A stretch of 64,000 bases of DNA from Bacteroidota bacterium (GTDB taxonomy: Bacteria > Bacteroidota > Bacteroidia > B-17B0 > Aurantibacillaceae): NCBI GenBank assembly GCA_003153315.1, contig PLYA01000008.1, positions 44,245 to 108,244 on the forward strand. Reading direction: 5' to 3'. Position 1 is the first letter of the stretch; each line of letters starts with the position of its first letter. The position numbers were made by a program, and so were the translations under genes. The notes below the pieces were generated by a model. That model did not search any database. It was not told the DNA's origin and saw only the letters and a program-made list of their open reading frames with translations. This document shows positions 8,753 through 20,600 of this stretch, piece by piece.

Positions 8753-9966
8753 ATAAAATATTTTTTCACGGTTTTAGATAATACCTCCACATTCAACTGG
8801 TCACCGGCTTCGGCAATATCAATTACTTTGCCGCTATTCATTAAAATATTAATTTTTAAATTATCTGTTCTATAGGCACTGTTTTCAACCTCACCACTTA
8901 CCACAAAAAAGGAAGCTTCCTTTTTAGTAAATTTATATTGCTTCATACACATTTTAATTAATTCTTTTTTAGAAGACAGTTCGATTTTTTCTCTTTTTAA
9001 TTCTATGCGGAATAATTTACGGTTTACTAAATTGCTGCAAAGCATAGAAAGAATTTTATCCTTATGTTTTGCCCAAACTTTTACCGAAGTAAAAATATCG
9101 TAATCATCTAGCGACGCAAAATTATCCAACAAGTCAGGCCTGGTGATAAAATCCTTTTTAGAAAAATTGTTTTTTAAAAATACTGATAGAGCGGGGGTAG
9201 CAAATAAATCAACCCCTTTGGCGGCTAATTGTTTAGCACGCACTAAAATATTTACCAATAAATTTTCGGCAGATACCACTGTTTTGTGCAAATACACCTG
9301 CCAGTACATTAAGCGGCGGGCAATAATAAATTTCTCGATAGAATAAATTCCTTTTTCTTCAATTACTAACTCATCATTCTTTACATTCAGCATTTTAATG
9401 ATGCGATCGCTGCTTATTACGCCCTCTGATACACCTGTAAAAAAACTATCTCTGCGTAAATAATCAAGCCTGTCCATATCTAGTTGCGAGCTTACTAATT
9501 GGTGTAGGAATTTCTTTTTATACTGATTATTAAAAATCTTAATGGCTAAAGAAAGCTTTCCTTTATACTGCTTATTCAGTTGCTGCATCAGAAGTTCTGA
9601 AATATCTTCATGATTAATTCCTTTAACAATAGTATGTTCTAATGCATGTGAAAAAGGGCCATGGCCAATATCGTGCAGAAGAATAGCAATGGTTGTTGCC
9701 TGTGTTTCTTCTTCAGTAATTTGAATTTGTTTGGCTTGTAAAACACTAATGGCTTCCGTCATTAAATACATGGCGCCAATAGCATGATGAAAACGTGTGT
9801 GCAATGCACCTGGATAAACCAAATTAGTTAGCCCCAATTGTTTAATATGGCGCAAACGCTGGAAATACGGATGATTTATAAGTTCATAAATAAAATCATC
9901 GGGCAAAGTAACAAAGCCATAAATAGGGTCATTAATTATTTTACGTTTGTTTAATTGATGATTCAT
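8719..9966 (-). CDS. HD-domain phosphohydrolase
   Basis: DPIYGFVTLP...TRFHHAIGAMYLM...LLHDIGHGPFSHALEHT. Confidence 0.9.
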   Translation of the reverse strand: MNHQLNKRKIINDPIYGFVTLPDDFIYELINHPYFQRLRHIKQLGLTNLVYPGALHTRFHHAIGAMYLMTEAISVLQAKQIQITEEETQATTIAILLHDIGHGPFSHALEHTIVKGINHEDISELLMQQLNKQYKGKLSLAIKIFNNQYKKKFLHQLVSSQLDMDRLDYLRRDSFFTGVSEGVISSDRIIKMLNVKNDELVIEEKGIYSIEKFIIARRLMYWQVYLHKTVVSAENLLVNILVRAKQLAAKGVDLFATPALSVFLKNNFSKKDFITRPDLLDNFASLDDYDIFTSVKVWAKHKDKILSMLCSNLVNRKLFRIELKREKIELSSKKELIKMCMKQYKFTKKEASFFVVSGEVENSAYRTDNLKINILMNSGKVIDIAEAGDQLNVEVLSKTVKKYFICYPKDLIIKK

Positions 9967-9994
9967 TTACAATTAGACTTTGGAATAACCCGAT

Positions 9995-12367
9995 TTATTT
10001 TTTAGAATAACCGTATCCATAACCGTATCCATAACCGTATCCATAACCGTAACCGTAACCATATTTAGTATAATAATAGCCGGTGCTACGTTGTTTAACC
10101 CCATTTAGTATATAAGCAAAATTATTCACTTTATTAGTTTCAGTAAGTTCGTCAATAAAATTGACAATCTGTTTATTGGCAAATTTTGTATTAAGAACAA
10201 AAAGTGAAATATCAGCATATTGCATTAAATAAATAGAGTCGCTTATAAGTCCTGCGGGGGGTGTATCTATAATGGTATAATCATAATTTGCTTTTCCGTA
10301 GAAGAGAATATCTTTTAACTCGTTTGATAAAATCATTTCGGACGGATTAGGGGGTACGGGACCCGAAAGCAATACATCTAAATTATCTATTTTAGTTTTT
10401 CGAATACATTCCTGAATAGTAGTTTGCTTTACCACAATAGTTGTTATGCCCTTTTCAGCTGTCATTTCAAGTACTTTTTGTACCCGAGGTTTATGCAAAT
10501 CAAGCTCTAATAGTAAAACTTTTTTTCCGCCTTTTGCTAGCATAGTAGAAAGGTTTACAGAGCAAAATGTTTTGCCTTCGCCCGGAGCATTTGAGGTAAA
10601 TAAAATTATTTTGGGGCCGGGTGTTGTATTTAAATACTGAAGATTTGTTCGTAGAGTTCTGAAGCTTTCGGCTATTTGCGATTTGGGCTCTTCATCTACA
10701 ATAATACCAGTAGGCAGCATTTTTTTAACTTGAATTAAATCTCCAATTACAGGGGTATCTGTAGCTTCTTTAAGCTCAATAATATTCTGTATAGTTGTGA
10801 AAAAGAAGAAACGTATTAAAATTATAAGCAAACTTATTATGGCTCCCGCAAAAACATATTTTATAATTTCTTTTTGTTTATCGGGGGTTACCTTACCGGA
10901 TGGGCGAGGGCTTTCAATAATTTTAGTTTCCGGAATAATAGATGCGCGAGCAATGTATGTGTTTGCTCTTCTTTGCAAAAGAAAATTGTATAGCCCTTCG
11001 TTTACACTTAAATTTCGCTGTATACCTAATAGCTCTCTTTGTTTTTTCGGTATAGTTTTTATACTGTCTATATATGTGTTTATTTCTATATCCACATTTC
11101 CAATCACTTTCTTTAAAGCATTACGGGCGTTGTTTATATAAACCAATAAATCTTGTTTCGTTTTAATTATATTGCTTTTTAATTGTTTAACGCCATAATT
11201 ATCATCTTTGGCAGAATTATGCATGTCATTTAATGACGTTTGAAGACTATAAAGTTGCCCAGCTGATTTAATTATGAAGGCATCGTTATTACCCACAAAC
11301 GCCGATGGTGGTAAAAACTGCGGGTCTCTGTCTTCTATAATATATTTTTCCAAATCATTTAACCCTTCGATTTGTAAATTGAGCTTTGTACGTTCGTCAT
11401 CATAATTACTAAGTTTTTTAAAATAATCTTGTTCTTCACGTGATAAATCAAGTATTCCCTTTTTTGATTTATAATGCTGCATCGTATCTTCAAAAAACTT
11501 AAGTACAGAGGATACTTCTGCCATTTGCTTATCAATGTATTGAAGCGTTCTTTCGTTGAGATTAAAGCGACCTTTAAGCGAATTATCTATATATGTTTTA
11601 GAAAGGGTATCTAAAAAAAGTTTGGCCCTTCCTACTAAATTATCCTCTATGGAAAGTTTCAGAATATTTGTATAATCAGGATTTTCTATTTTTAAATTAG
11701 CTTGAAAATTTCGTATTAATGATTCTAATAAATGAATGCGAAATTCGTATTGTATATTTTTACGTTCATTGATGCCAATAGTCGTCATTGCATCTGCAGA
11801 TATCAGTAAATTATAATTAATGGTGATAAGCTCTTTACCAAAAACTCCATTTTGTTTAATTTCCTTATCTCCTTCCTTATAAGAAAGTTCATATGTTTTC
11901 TCACTCAAAATTTTAAATGAAAAAGGTTGTTCATAAAACATAGAGTTTATATTACTTACGGAGACCGAAAAAGGCATGCCATCGAACTCTTCTTTAGTGC
12001 GTACTCTACCTACTATATAATAAGATACTTGCAAACGAGACTTTAGCTTGTTAATTACCGTCTCGATTAGATCAAACGATTTGATGACACGTGTTTCGTT
12101 TGAATTATCAACAAAAGAGCCTGAAATGCCTCCATAATAATTATCACCTTCATTAATAAGACTTCCTTTAGAATACTGATCATTATTTTTAAGTAAAAGC
12201 TGCGTAGTTACCTGATACGTTTCAAATTTACGATAAGCGATAAAGTACCCAATTAAATAAAATATAAGAACAAGTATTAATGGCACATACCAATTTTGTA
12301 TAATGGTTCGCCAAATAACCTTAATGTCATCAAACTTTAATACAGATGTGTTTTGTTTTTTAGCCAA
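9995..12367 (-). CDS. Polysaccharide biosynthesis tyrosine autokinase (Wzc-like BY-kinase) with YG-repeat tail
   Basis: Wzz-like N-terminus, FTSNAPGEGKTFCSVNLSTMLA Walker A, C-terminal YGYGYGYGYGYGYGYGYGYSKK. Confidence 0.92.
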   Translation of the reverse strand: MAKKQNTSVLKFDDIKVIWRTIIQNWYVPLILVLIFYLIGYFIAYRKFETYQVTTQLLLKNNDQYSKGSLINEGDNYYGGISGSFVDNSNETRVIKSFDLIETVINKLKSRLQVSYYIVGRVRTKEEFDGMPFSVSVSNINSMFYEQPFSFKILSEKTYELSYKEGDKEIKQNGVFGKELITINYNLLISADAMTTIGINERKNIQYEFRIHLLESLIRNFQANLKIENPDYTNILKLSIEDNLVGRAKLFLDTLSKTYIDNSLKGRFNLNERTLQYIDKQMAEVSSVLKFFEDTMQHYKSKKGILDLSREEQDYFKKLSNYDDERTKLNLQIEGLNDLEKYIIEDRDPQFLPPSAFVGNNDAFIIKSAGQLYSLQTSLNDMHNSAKDDNYGVKQLKSNIIKTKQDLLVYINNARNALKKVIGNVDIEINTYIDSIKTIPKKQRELLGIQRNLSVNEGLYNFLLQRRANTYIARASIIPETKIIESPRPSGKVTPDKQKEIIKYVFAGAIISLLIILIRFFFFTTIQNIIELKEATDTPVIGDLIQVKKMLPTGIIVDEEPKSQIAESFRTLRTNLQYLNTTPGPKIILFTSNAPGEGKTFCSVNLSTMLAKGGKKVLLLELDLHKPRVQKVLEMTAEKGITTIVVKQTTIQECIRKTKIDNLDVLLSGPVPPNPSEMILSNELKDILFYGKANYDYTIIDTPPAGLISDSIYLMQYADISLFVLNTKFANKQIVNFIDELTETNKVNNFAYILNGVKQRSTGYYYTKYGYGYGYGYGYGYGYGYGYSKK
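10008..10064 (-). repeat. 12-nt tandem repeat encoding the YGYG tyrosine-cluster tail
   Basis: Tandem CCGTATCCATAA/CCGTAACCGTAACC units inside the kinase C-terminus. Confidence 0.9.
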
Positions 12368-12437
12368 TATTATTACTTACAAGGGCGAATTTACAGTTTA
12401 ATTTTTAAAAGAAATATGTACAGTACTTTTTAATTTA

Positions 12438-12445
12438 TATATTTG
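12438..12445 (+). promoter_or_regulatory. Candidate -7 element TATATTTG
   Basis: Exact TAnnTTTG match upstream of the 12450/12480 small secreted protein gene. Confidence 0.45.
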
Positions 12446-12479
12446 TTCTTTGAAACAATCTCAACTAAAAGGGGTCAAA

Positions 12480-12698
12480 ATGAAAACATACTATAAAATT
12501 ATTTTCACAATTTTATTTCTATTTACAGCAAGCGCTAGTTTTGCACCACCACCAGCACCTGGGGGTGGTATGAATCCAGGTTGTTGGCCCATGTGTGTGC
12601 CAATTGATGGTGGGCTTGTTTTTTTAATTGCAATAGTAATCCTTTATGGTGGTATCAAACTTTATGGTTACTCAAAAAAAGTTAAGGCTAAAGTTTAG
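12480..12698 (+). CDS. Small secreted protein with PID-CTERM-like C-terminal sorting tail
   Basis: Signal peptide, then VPIDGGLVFLIAIVILYGGIKLYGYSKKVKAKV (PIDGG, hydrophobic segment, basic tail). ORF track start is 12450; MKTYYK start at 12480 fits a signal peptide better. Confidence 0.6.
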   Translation: MKTYYKIIFTILFLFTASASFAPPPAPGGGMNPGCWPMCVPIDGGLVFLIAIVILYGGIKLYGYSKKVKAKV

Positions 12699-12776
12699 CA
12701 TTTAGCATACCCTTTAAATTTACAAAATACCGCATTCTTGGTTTTTGCTATCTTCGCCTTTCTAAAACTTTAAAAA

Positions 12777-15047
12777 ATGAGCAATTTTCATAAACAGGAC
12801 GCGCTTGATTACCATTCTCAAGGTCGCCCGGGCAAAATAGAAGTTATACCCACAAAACCATATTCAACCCAAAGGGACCTTACATTAGCATACTCTCCTG
12901 GAGTAGCAGAGCCTTGTTTGGAAATTGAAAAGAATCCAGAAGATGCATATAAATATACTGCTAAAGGAAATTTAGTGGCTGTAATATCTAATGGAACTGC
13001 TGTACTTGGATTAGGTGACATAGGTGCTTTAGCCTCCAAACCAGTAATGGAGGGAAAAGGATTACTCTTTAAAATTTTCGCAGATATAGATGTATTTGAC
13101 ATTGAAGTAGACACTACTAATATTGATGATTTTGTAAATACTGTAAAAAACATTGCATGTACATTTGGAGGAATAAATTTAGAGGACATTAAGTCTCCCG
13201 AATGTTTTGAAATAGAACGTAGGTTAAAAGCAGAGTTAAATATCCCTTTGATGCATGATGATCAACATGGTACCGCCATCATTTCATCAGCAGGATTAAT
13301 TAACGCCGTTGAGGTTTCGGGTAAAAAATTAGCGGATGTAAAATTGGTTATAAATGGTGCCGGGGCTTCTGCTATTTCTTGCGCCAAACTTTATATTTCG
13401 GTTGGCGTAAGAAAGGAAAATATTTTAATGTATGATAGCAAAGGGGCATTAACTACTGACCGCAAAGACCTTGATGAAAATAAAATATTTTTTGCCTCTA
13501 CACGAAAAGGGGTTGATAAACTAGCTGATGGAATGAAGGGTGCTGATGTTTTTGTAGGTTTATCTAAAGGAAATATTTTAAATAAAGAAATGGTGCAGAG
13601 CATGGCTCCCAATTGTATTGTATTTGCGCTTGCTAACCCAACACCTGAAATCTCTTATGAAGATGCGATTGCTGCCAGAAAAGATATTATTGTGGCAACA
13701 GGTAGGAGCGATAATCCAAATCAGGTTAATAATGTTTTAGGATTTCCTTTTATTTTTAGGGGTGCGCTTGACGTGCGTGCTAATACCATTAATGAAGAAA
13801 TGAAATTAGCTGCTGTTAAAGCTATTGCAGATTTGGCTAAAGAACCCGTGCCAGATTATGTGAATCTGGCATATGGATCTAAAAACCTAAGCTTTGGAAC
13901 AGATTATATTATTCCTAAACCAATTGACAACAGGCTTATTTCTACCGTTTCTCCTGCTGTGGCAAAAGCCGCTATAGATTCGGGTATAGCTGCACATAAA
14001 ATTACCGACTGGGATGCTTATAAAATAGAGCTTGATAATCGTTTAGGAAAAGATAATCGTTTGATGCGTTCTTTGGTAAACAAAGCAAAAACAAACCCTA
14101 AGCGCGTAGTATTTGCCGATGCAAACGATTATAAAATGCTGAAAGCCGCACAAATGGTGCGAGACGAAGGCATTGCCAAGCCTATTCTTCTAGGAAACAA
14201 ACAAAAGATAAATGAACTTATAGAGGAGTATCGTTTAGATATTTCTGAAATGCCCATTATAAATCCTTTTGAAAGCGAACACGAAGCTTTACGCAATGAT
14301 TTTGCCGAAGCTTTATGGAAAAAAAGAGGTCGCAAAGGACTTACCCTGTATGAGTGCGGGCGTAAAATGACTGAACGAAATTATTTTGGCGCCATGATGG
14401 TTGAAACAGGCGTAGCTGATGCCATGATATCAGGGCGGGCGGCCAAATATTCTGTTCCGGTTATTCCGGCTATACAATGTATTGGCACAGCCGATGGAAA
14501 CTCGCGCGTGGCAGGCTTGTATATGATGGTTACCAAACGAGGTCCTTTCTTTTTTGCCGATTGCACCATGAATGTTGAACCCACTGCCGAAGAATTGGTA
14601 GAAATAACAACCCTTACGGCTAATACCGTAAAACAATACAACATTATTCCGCGCATAGCTATGTTGTCTTATACAAACTTTGGTTCTGCAGAGGGTGAGG
14701 TTCCTAAAAAAGTGCAAAAAGCAGTAAAAATACTGCACGATAAATACCCCGGACTGATTGTAGATGGAGATTTGCAAGCCAATTTTGCGGTAAATAATAA
14801 CCTGCTAAAAGAGCAATTCTCTTTTTCCAGCTTGGTAGATAAAGATGTGAATACACTTATCTTCCCTAATTTATCCTCGGCAAACATTGCGTATAAACTA
14901 ATGCAGGAACTGGGCGGCGCAGAGGCTATAGGGCCTATTTTAATGGGCTTAAAAAAGCCGGTACACGTATTGCAGTTAGGCAGCTCTGTACGCGAGATTG
15001 TAAACATGGTTACCATTGCTGTAATAGACGCACAAAACAAAAGGTAG
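12777..15047 (+). CDS. maeB: NADP-dependent malic enzyme with phosphotransacetylase-like C-terminal domain
   Basis: LAYSPGVAEPCLEIEKNPEDAYKYTAKGNLVAVISNGTAVLGLGDIGALASKPVMEGK; PTA-like second half. Confidence 0.95.
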   Translation: MSNFHKQDALDYHSQGRPGKIEVIPTKPYSTQRDLTLAYSPGVAEPCLEIEKNPEDAYKYTAKGNLVAVISNGTAVLGLGDIGALASKPVMEGKGLLFKIFADIDVFDIEVDTTNIDDFVNTVKNIACTFGGINLEDIKSPECFEIERRLKAELNIPLMHDDQHGTAIISSAGLINAVEVSGKKLADVKLVINGAGASAISCAKLYISVGVRKENILMYDSKGALTTDRKDLDENKIFFASTRKGVDKLADGMKGADVFVGLSKGNILNKEMVQSMAPNCIVFALANPTPEISYEDAIAARKDIIVATGRSDNPNQVNNVLGFPFIFRGALDVRANTINEEMKLAAVKAIADLAKEPVPDYVNLAYGSKNLSFGTDYIIPKPIDNRLISTVSPAVAKAAIDSGIAAHKITDWDAYKIELDNRLGKDNRLMRSLVNKAKTNPKRVVFADANDYKMLKAAQMVRDEGIAKPILLGNKQKINELIEEYRLDISEMPIINPFESEHEALRNDFAEALWKKRGRKGLTLYECGRKMTERNYFGAMMVETGVADAMISGRAAKYSVPVIPAIQCIGTADGNSRVAGLYMMVTKRGPFFFADCTMNVEPTAEELVEITTLTANTVKQYNIIPRIAMLSYTNFGSAEGEVPKKVQKAVKILHDKYPGLIVDGDLQANFAVNNNLLKEQFSFSSLVDKDVNTLIFPNLSSANIAYKLMQELGGAEAIGPILMGLKKPVHVLQLGSSVREIVNMVTIAVIDAQNKR

Positions 15048-15216
15048 TTTTAAAACCAAACTTTTGCAAAGAAAGCGCTTTTTTGCCGCCAGGTATTAAG
15101 ACCCTTTTCCCTTTTTTAATTCCTATCTAATATCCCTGTTTAAAACCCTTAACTAATGTTAATAACGTCTGTTAAAAGGGAGAATCTACATCTTTTTTAT
15201 TATTTTCGCGGCTCGC

Positions 15217-16557
15217 ATGAGAAATTTAACATTTCTATTATTGGTTTTTTGTAGCCTTTTGGGGTTTTCACAAATCACTCAACAAGCCTCTATTGTGCCA
15301 AAAGATAGCATTCGTTTAGTGACAGATACCATCTCTATTACCTTAGCTGATGCGGAAGCTTTTTTTATGAAGAACAATTACAACGTATTGGCTCAGCAAT
15401 ATGGTGTAAATGCCCAAAAGGCACTGGTAAGACAAGCCAAACTATTAAACAACCCAACCGTTTATTACGAGAACAGCATTTATAATCAGTATAGTAAAAA
15501 ATATTTCCCTACCAAAGAAGGTACTTATGGAAACCCTAATACGCAGGGCGAAATATTGGTAAATGCCCAGTGGCTTGTGTCTATAGCTCGCAAACGAGTT
15601 AAAGCAGCAGAAGTTGCTAAGCACAACGCCGATGTGGCGCAATTTCAGTTTGATGATTTAATCAGAGGATTGTTATTTGCCCTTCGACAAGATTTTATTG
15701 ACATATATTTCGGATTAAAATCATTACAATTATTTGATGAGGAAATTGCTTCTGTAAAAAATATTGTTGCCGGTTTTGAAACACAATATCAAAAGGGCAA
15801 CGTTTCCCTACGTGATATTACCCGCGTACGAGCCTTATTACTCTCTTTACAAAGCGATAGATTAGATTTATATACTAATATTCAACAAAACTCTGCAAAA
15901 GAATTTGCGGTATTGCTTAATAACCCAAAGAACGTTTATTATAAACCTATTTTGAATGAAGCAGAGCTTGATAGTAAATATAACCTATCCAACGTTCCTT
16001 TAGCTGATATGGTTGCTCAGGCACTAGAGAATCGCCCTGATTTGAAAGCATCTTTAGCACAAATGGCTTCTGCTGATGCTTATGTAAAATTGCAGAAAGC
16101 AGTAGGAGTACCCGATGTTCAGTTTCAATATACCTTTGATAGAAATGGTAGTTATGTACCTAATTATAGCGGTGTAGGTTTACAACTGCCTATTGCTGTA
16201 TTTAACCGCAATCAGGGTAATATACAATCTTCTAAGTTTTTGGTAGATGCTGCAAGTCAGCAATTAAAGCAAAATCAGGTAATCGTTCAAAACGATGTGT
16301 TTGCCTCTTATCAAAAAATATTAGAGCTTCAAAAACTTAACGGTTCTCAAACCACTATTTTCATTTCTGATTTCCGATCTTTACTAAAAGGCGCAGAAGA
16401 TAACTTTGCTAAAAAGAACTTATCCTTATTAGATTTTGTAGATATGTTTGAGTCTTATAAAGATTACATGACTCAATCAAACAGCATTAAAGATCAGCGC
16501 TACGCTGCCTTTGAAGAATTAAATTTTAATGTAGGAAAAGATGTATTTAAAAAATAA
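15217..16557 (+). CDS. TolC/CzcC-family outer membrane efflux protein
   Basis: Signal peptide, TolC-like repeats; first gene of an RND set. Confidence 0.88.
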   Translation: MRNLTFLLLVFCSLLGFSQITQQASIVPKDSIRLVTDTISITLADAEAFFMKNNYNVLAQQYGVNAQKALVRQAKLLNNPTVYYENSIYNQYSKKYFPTKEGTYGNPNTQGEILVNAQWLVSIARKRVKAAEVAKHNADVAQFQFDDLIRGLLFALRQDFIDIYFGLKSLQLFDEEIASVKNIVAGFETQYQKGNVSLRDITRVRALLLSLQSDRLDLYTNIQQNSAKEFAVLLNNPKNVYYKPILNEAELDSKYNLSNVPLADMVAQALENRPDLKASLAQMASADAYVKLQKAVGVPDVQFQYTFDRNGSYVPNYSGVGLQLPIAVFNRNQGNIQSSKFLVDAASQQLKQNQVIVQNDVFASYQKILELQKLNGSQTTIFISDFRSLLKGAEDNFAKKNLSLLDFVDMFESYKDYMTQSNSIKDQRYAAFEELNFNVGKDVFKK

Positions 16558-17653
16558 AATAAAACTGTTTTCGGTTTTTATAGCATTCTTCTTGATGCTG
16601 TTTTCATTTTCTTCTTGTTCGAGTAAAACAGAAAAGAAAGAAGCAGTAGTAGATGAAATTTCAGACTCACTTATTAAAAACATGACTGTGGGGATTGCTA
16701 AAACCACTCAGGTAAGAAGTGAAATTAAATTGACCGGAAAAATAACTGCAGACCAAAGCAAACAATTGGATGTGTTTGCCCTAGTAGCAGGAATTGTTAA
16801 AGAAGTAAACGCAGAGTTAGGAGATTATGTACAGAAAGACCAAGTGCTTGCCGTAATTCATAGTGGAGATGCTGCCGATTACAGCAGGCAATACATAGAA
16901 GCATCTTCTACTTACGAAGAAGCTAAAAAAGCCAAAGAAATTGCGGAAGATATGTATGCATCTAAATTAATATCATCAGGTGATTATCTGCAAGCCAAAC
17001 AGGAATTTAATAAAGCAGATGCCGGGCTTACCAAGGCTAAGGAAATGCAAAAAATTTATAGCACGAGCAGTAGTAATCCAAGCGATTACCTGGTAAAAGC
17101 ACCGATTGCAGGTTTTATTATAGCTAAAAAGATTAATAAAGACATGCAGATTCGCCCGGATAACGGTGATAATATTTTTACGGTTTCACAATTAACGGAT
17201 GTGTGGATGATGGCAAACGTATATGAAACCGATATTAATAAAGTAAAAGAAAAAGATACAGTTGCTGTTACTACTATAGCATATCCTGATACAGTTTATA
17301 AAGCAACCATTGATAAAGTATATAATATACTTGATCCTCAAAGCAGAGTAATGAAAGTGCGCGTAAAGCTTGACAACCCAAATTATTTATTAAAGCCCGA
17401 TATGTACGGTAATGTAGTTGTTAACTATGCCGAACCAAGAAAGATGATTACCATTTCTTCTAGTGCCTTGGTTTTTGATAACTCAAGCAACTACGTATTG
17501 ATATATAATGGAGGAAAAAACTTTATTGTACAAAAAGTAGATGTATATAAAACCATCGGTCCAAAAGCATATATAAAAAGTGGATTAAAAGAAAATGACC
17601 GCATTGTAACGTCAAACCAGTTACTTATTTATAATACGTTAACCAATAACTAA
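16541..17653 (+). CDS. RND efflux periplasmic adaptor (CzcB-like), lipoprotein
   Basis: Lipobox FSSCSS, biotinyl-lipoyl-like ELGDYVQKDQVLAVI; overlaps the preceding gene end. Confidence 0.9.
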   Translation: MYLKNKIKLFSVFIAFFLMLFSFSSCSSKTEKKEAVVDEISDSLIKNMTVGIAKTTQVRSEIKLTGKITADQSKQLDVFALVAGIVKEVNAELGDYVQKDQVLAVIHSGDAADYSRQYIEASSTYEEAKKAKEIAEDMYASKLISSGDYLQAKQEFNKADAGLTKAKEMQKIYSTSSSNPSDYLVKAPIAGFIIAKKINKDMQIRPDNGDNIFTVSQLTDVWMMANVYETDINKVKEKDTVAVTTIAYPDTVYKATIDKVYNILDPQSRVMKVRVKLDNPNYLLKPDMYGNVVVNYAEPRKMITISSSALVFDNSSNYVLIYNGGKNFIVQKVDVYKTIGPKAYIKSGLKENDRIVTSNQLLIYNTLTNN

Positions 17654-17665
17654 TCAAAGGCTGTT

Positions 17666-20600
17666 ATGCACAAACTGGTTAAAGGCATTATAACTTTCTC
17701 TCTAAAAAACAAAGGCTTTGTTATTATAGCAACCATTGTAACCATTATTGCCGGTATTATTGCCTATATAAACACGCCTATAGAAGCCTTTCCGGACGTT
17801 ACAAATACACAGATTATTGTCATTTCTCAATGGCCCGGTCGTAGTGCAGAAGAAGTAGAGAAATTTGTTACGATTCCTTTAGAGATTGCCTTAAATCCAT
17901 CGCAGAAAAAAACCTCTATACGTTCTACATCTTTATTTGGTTTATCTGTTTTAAAAGTAACTTTTGATGATGGTGTGGATGATGCTTTTGCAAGACAACA
18001 AGTAAACAATCTTTTGCGTGATGTTGACTTACCCGACGGTGTAAGTAATGAAATAGAACCTCCTTATGGTCCAACCGGAGAAATATTTCGTTTTACAGTT
18101 ACCAGTAAAACATTAGGTGTTCGCCAACTTAAAACCATTGAAGATTGGGTAATTGAACGTAATTTAAAATCAGTACCCGGTATTGCTGATGTAGTTAGTT
18201 TTGGTGGAGAAGTAAAAACCTACGAGATAATTGTAAAACCAACGCTTCTTACTAAATATAATATAACCCCTTTGGAAGTTTTTCAAGCCGTTTCAAGAAG
18301 CAATATCAATGTGGGAGGGGATGTTATTCAAAAGAATAATCAAGCTTATGTGGTTCGTGGAATCGGGTTACTTACCTCAATAGCTGACATAGAAAACATT
18401 ATTATTGACTATGCTGATGGGGTACCCGTTTTAATAAAAAATGTAGCTACAATAAAAGAAAGTGCACTTCCAAGATTAGGACAGGTAGGAAGAGATACTG
18501 CAAATGATGTGGTAGAAGGTATTGTGGTGATGCGTAAAGGAGAAAATCCGGGACAAGTTATCTCCAGATTAAATGTAAAAATTGCAGAGTTGAACGATAA
18601 AATATTAACAGGAGATGTAAAGATTAAAACATTTTATAACCGAGAAGATTTAATACATTTTTGTACCCATACCGTTATTCATAACCTGTTAGAAGGTATA
18701 ACATTTGTAACCATAATTGTTTTCCTATTTATGGCTGATTGGCGTACTACAGTTATTGTAGCCATCATTATTCCATTGGCACTGTTATTCGCATTTATTT
18801 GTTTGCGCTTAAAGGGCATGACAGCCAATTTGCTATCGATGGGGGCGGTAGATTTTGGAATAATCATAGATGGTGCCGTCGTTATGGTAGAGGGTGTGTT
18901 TGTAGTACTTGACCACAAGGCCTCAAAGATTGGAATGGAGAAGTATAATAAACTTTCCAAACTTGGTTTAATAAGAAAGAACGGTGTTGAAACAGGTAAA
19001 GCCATTTTATTTTCGCAATTAATTATTATCAGTTGTTTGTTGCCTATTTTTTCTTTTGAAAAAGTAGAGGGTAAAATGTTTTCTCCATTAGCTTATACTT
19101 TAGGGTTTGCATTATTAGGGGCACTTATATTTACCCTGTTTTTATTACCCACACTCATCAGTTTCTTATTGAACAAAAATGTAAAGGAAAAGCACAACTA
19201 CTTGGTTGAGTTTATCAATAAAGTTGTTATTCGTACTTTTAATAAACTTCATTCCATAAGAAGAACAGCAATTATTGTGGCAGGTATTTTTATGGTGGTT
19301 GGCTTATATCTGTTTCATTTTTTAGGGTCTGAATTTTTACCTCAATTAAATGAAGGCTCTATTTATGTTCGTGCTAATTTACCACTAAGTATTTCATTAG
19401 ATGAATCCGTAAGGCTTAGTAATAAAATGCGAAGGGTTTTTATGCAATTTCCTGAAGTAAAACAAGTAATCTCTCAGGCAGGCAGACCAAATGACGGAAC
19501 TGATGCAACTGGTTTTTACAACGTAGAATTTCATGTTGATTTAGTTCCTAAAGACGATTGGAAAAGAAACATTTCAAAGACCGAACTAATTGCTGAAATG
19601 CAGGACAGTTTGGATGTTTTTTCTGGAATCAATTTTAACTTTTCTCAGCCCATTATGGATAATGTAGAAGAAGCTGTATCGGGTGTTAAAGGCTCTATAG
19701 CCGTTAAAGTATACGGAGATGACATGCCTAGTATTGAAGCCAGGGCTACCCAAATATATGGGGTTTTGAAAACAGTAAAAGGAATTGAAGATTTGGGTGT
19801 AATTAGAAATATAGGTCAGCCGGAATTACGCATTGAGTTGGATGAAGTAAAGATGGCTCAATTTGGTGTAACAACTGCTGATTGTAATGCTGTAATTGAA
19901 ATGGCTATAGGTGGAAAGGCTGCCACTCAATTTTACGAAGGTTTTAAAAAGTTTGATGTGCGTATTCGTTTTAGTAAAGAATATAGGAAAACAGAAGCAG
20001 AAATAGCGAATATATTAGTGCCTTCCATTAATGGGGTAAAAATTCCACTTAAAGAAATTGCTAAAATATATACTACAACAGGCCCTTTACTTATTTTTCA
20101 TGATGATACAAAAAGGTTTTGTGCGGTAAAATTCTCTGTACGTGGCAGAGATATGGGAAGCACTATTGCGGAAGGGCAGGAAAAAGTGAATGCACAAATT
20201 AAAACACTTCCAAAAGGACAATCGATTTTATGGTGTGGTGATTTTGAGAACCAAGAGCGGGCTCAAGACCGCCTTAAACATGTTGTGCCTATCACCATTT
20301 TATTAATCTTCATTATTCTGTTTGGTCTGTTTGGTAATTTCGGAGATGCTGGTTTATTACTATTAAATATTCCTTTTGGTTTGGTTGGAGGTATTATTGC
20401 CTTGCTGCTTACAGGCGTAAACTTTAGTATATCTGCTGGTATTGGGTTTATTGCACTAATGGGTGTTTGTATTCAGAACGGAGTAATTCTAATGTCGGTA
20501 TTTAAAAAGCACATTGTAGATGAAGGTCAATCTGTTACCGAAGCTGTAAAAAGCGGTGTAGCAGCAAGGGTGCGTCCAGTAGTAATGACGGCTACCATCG

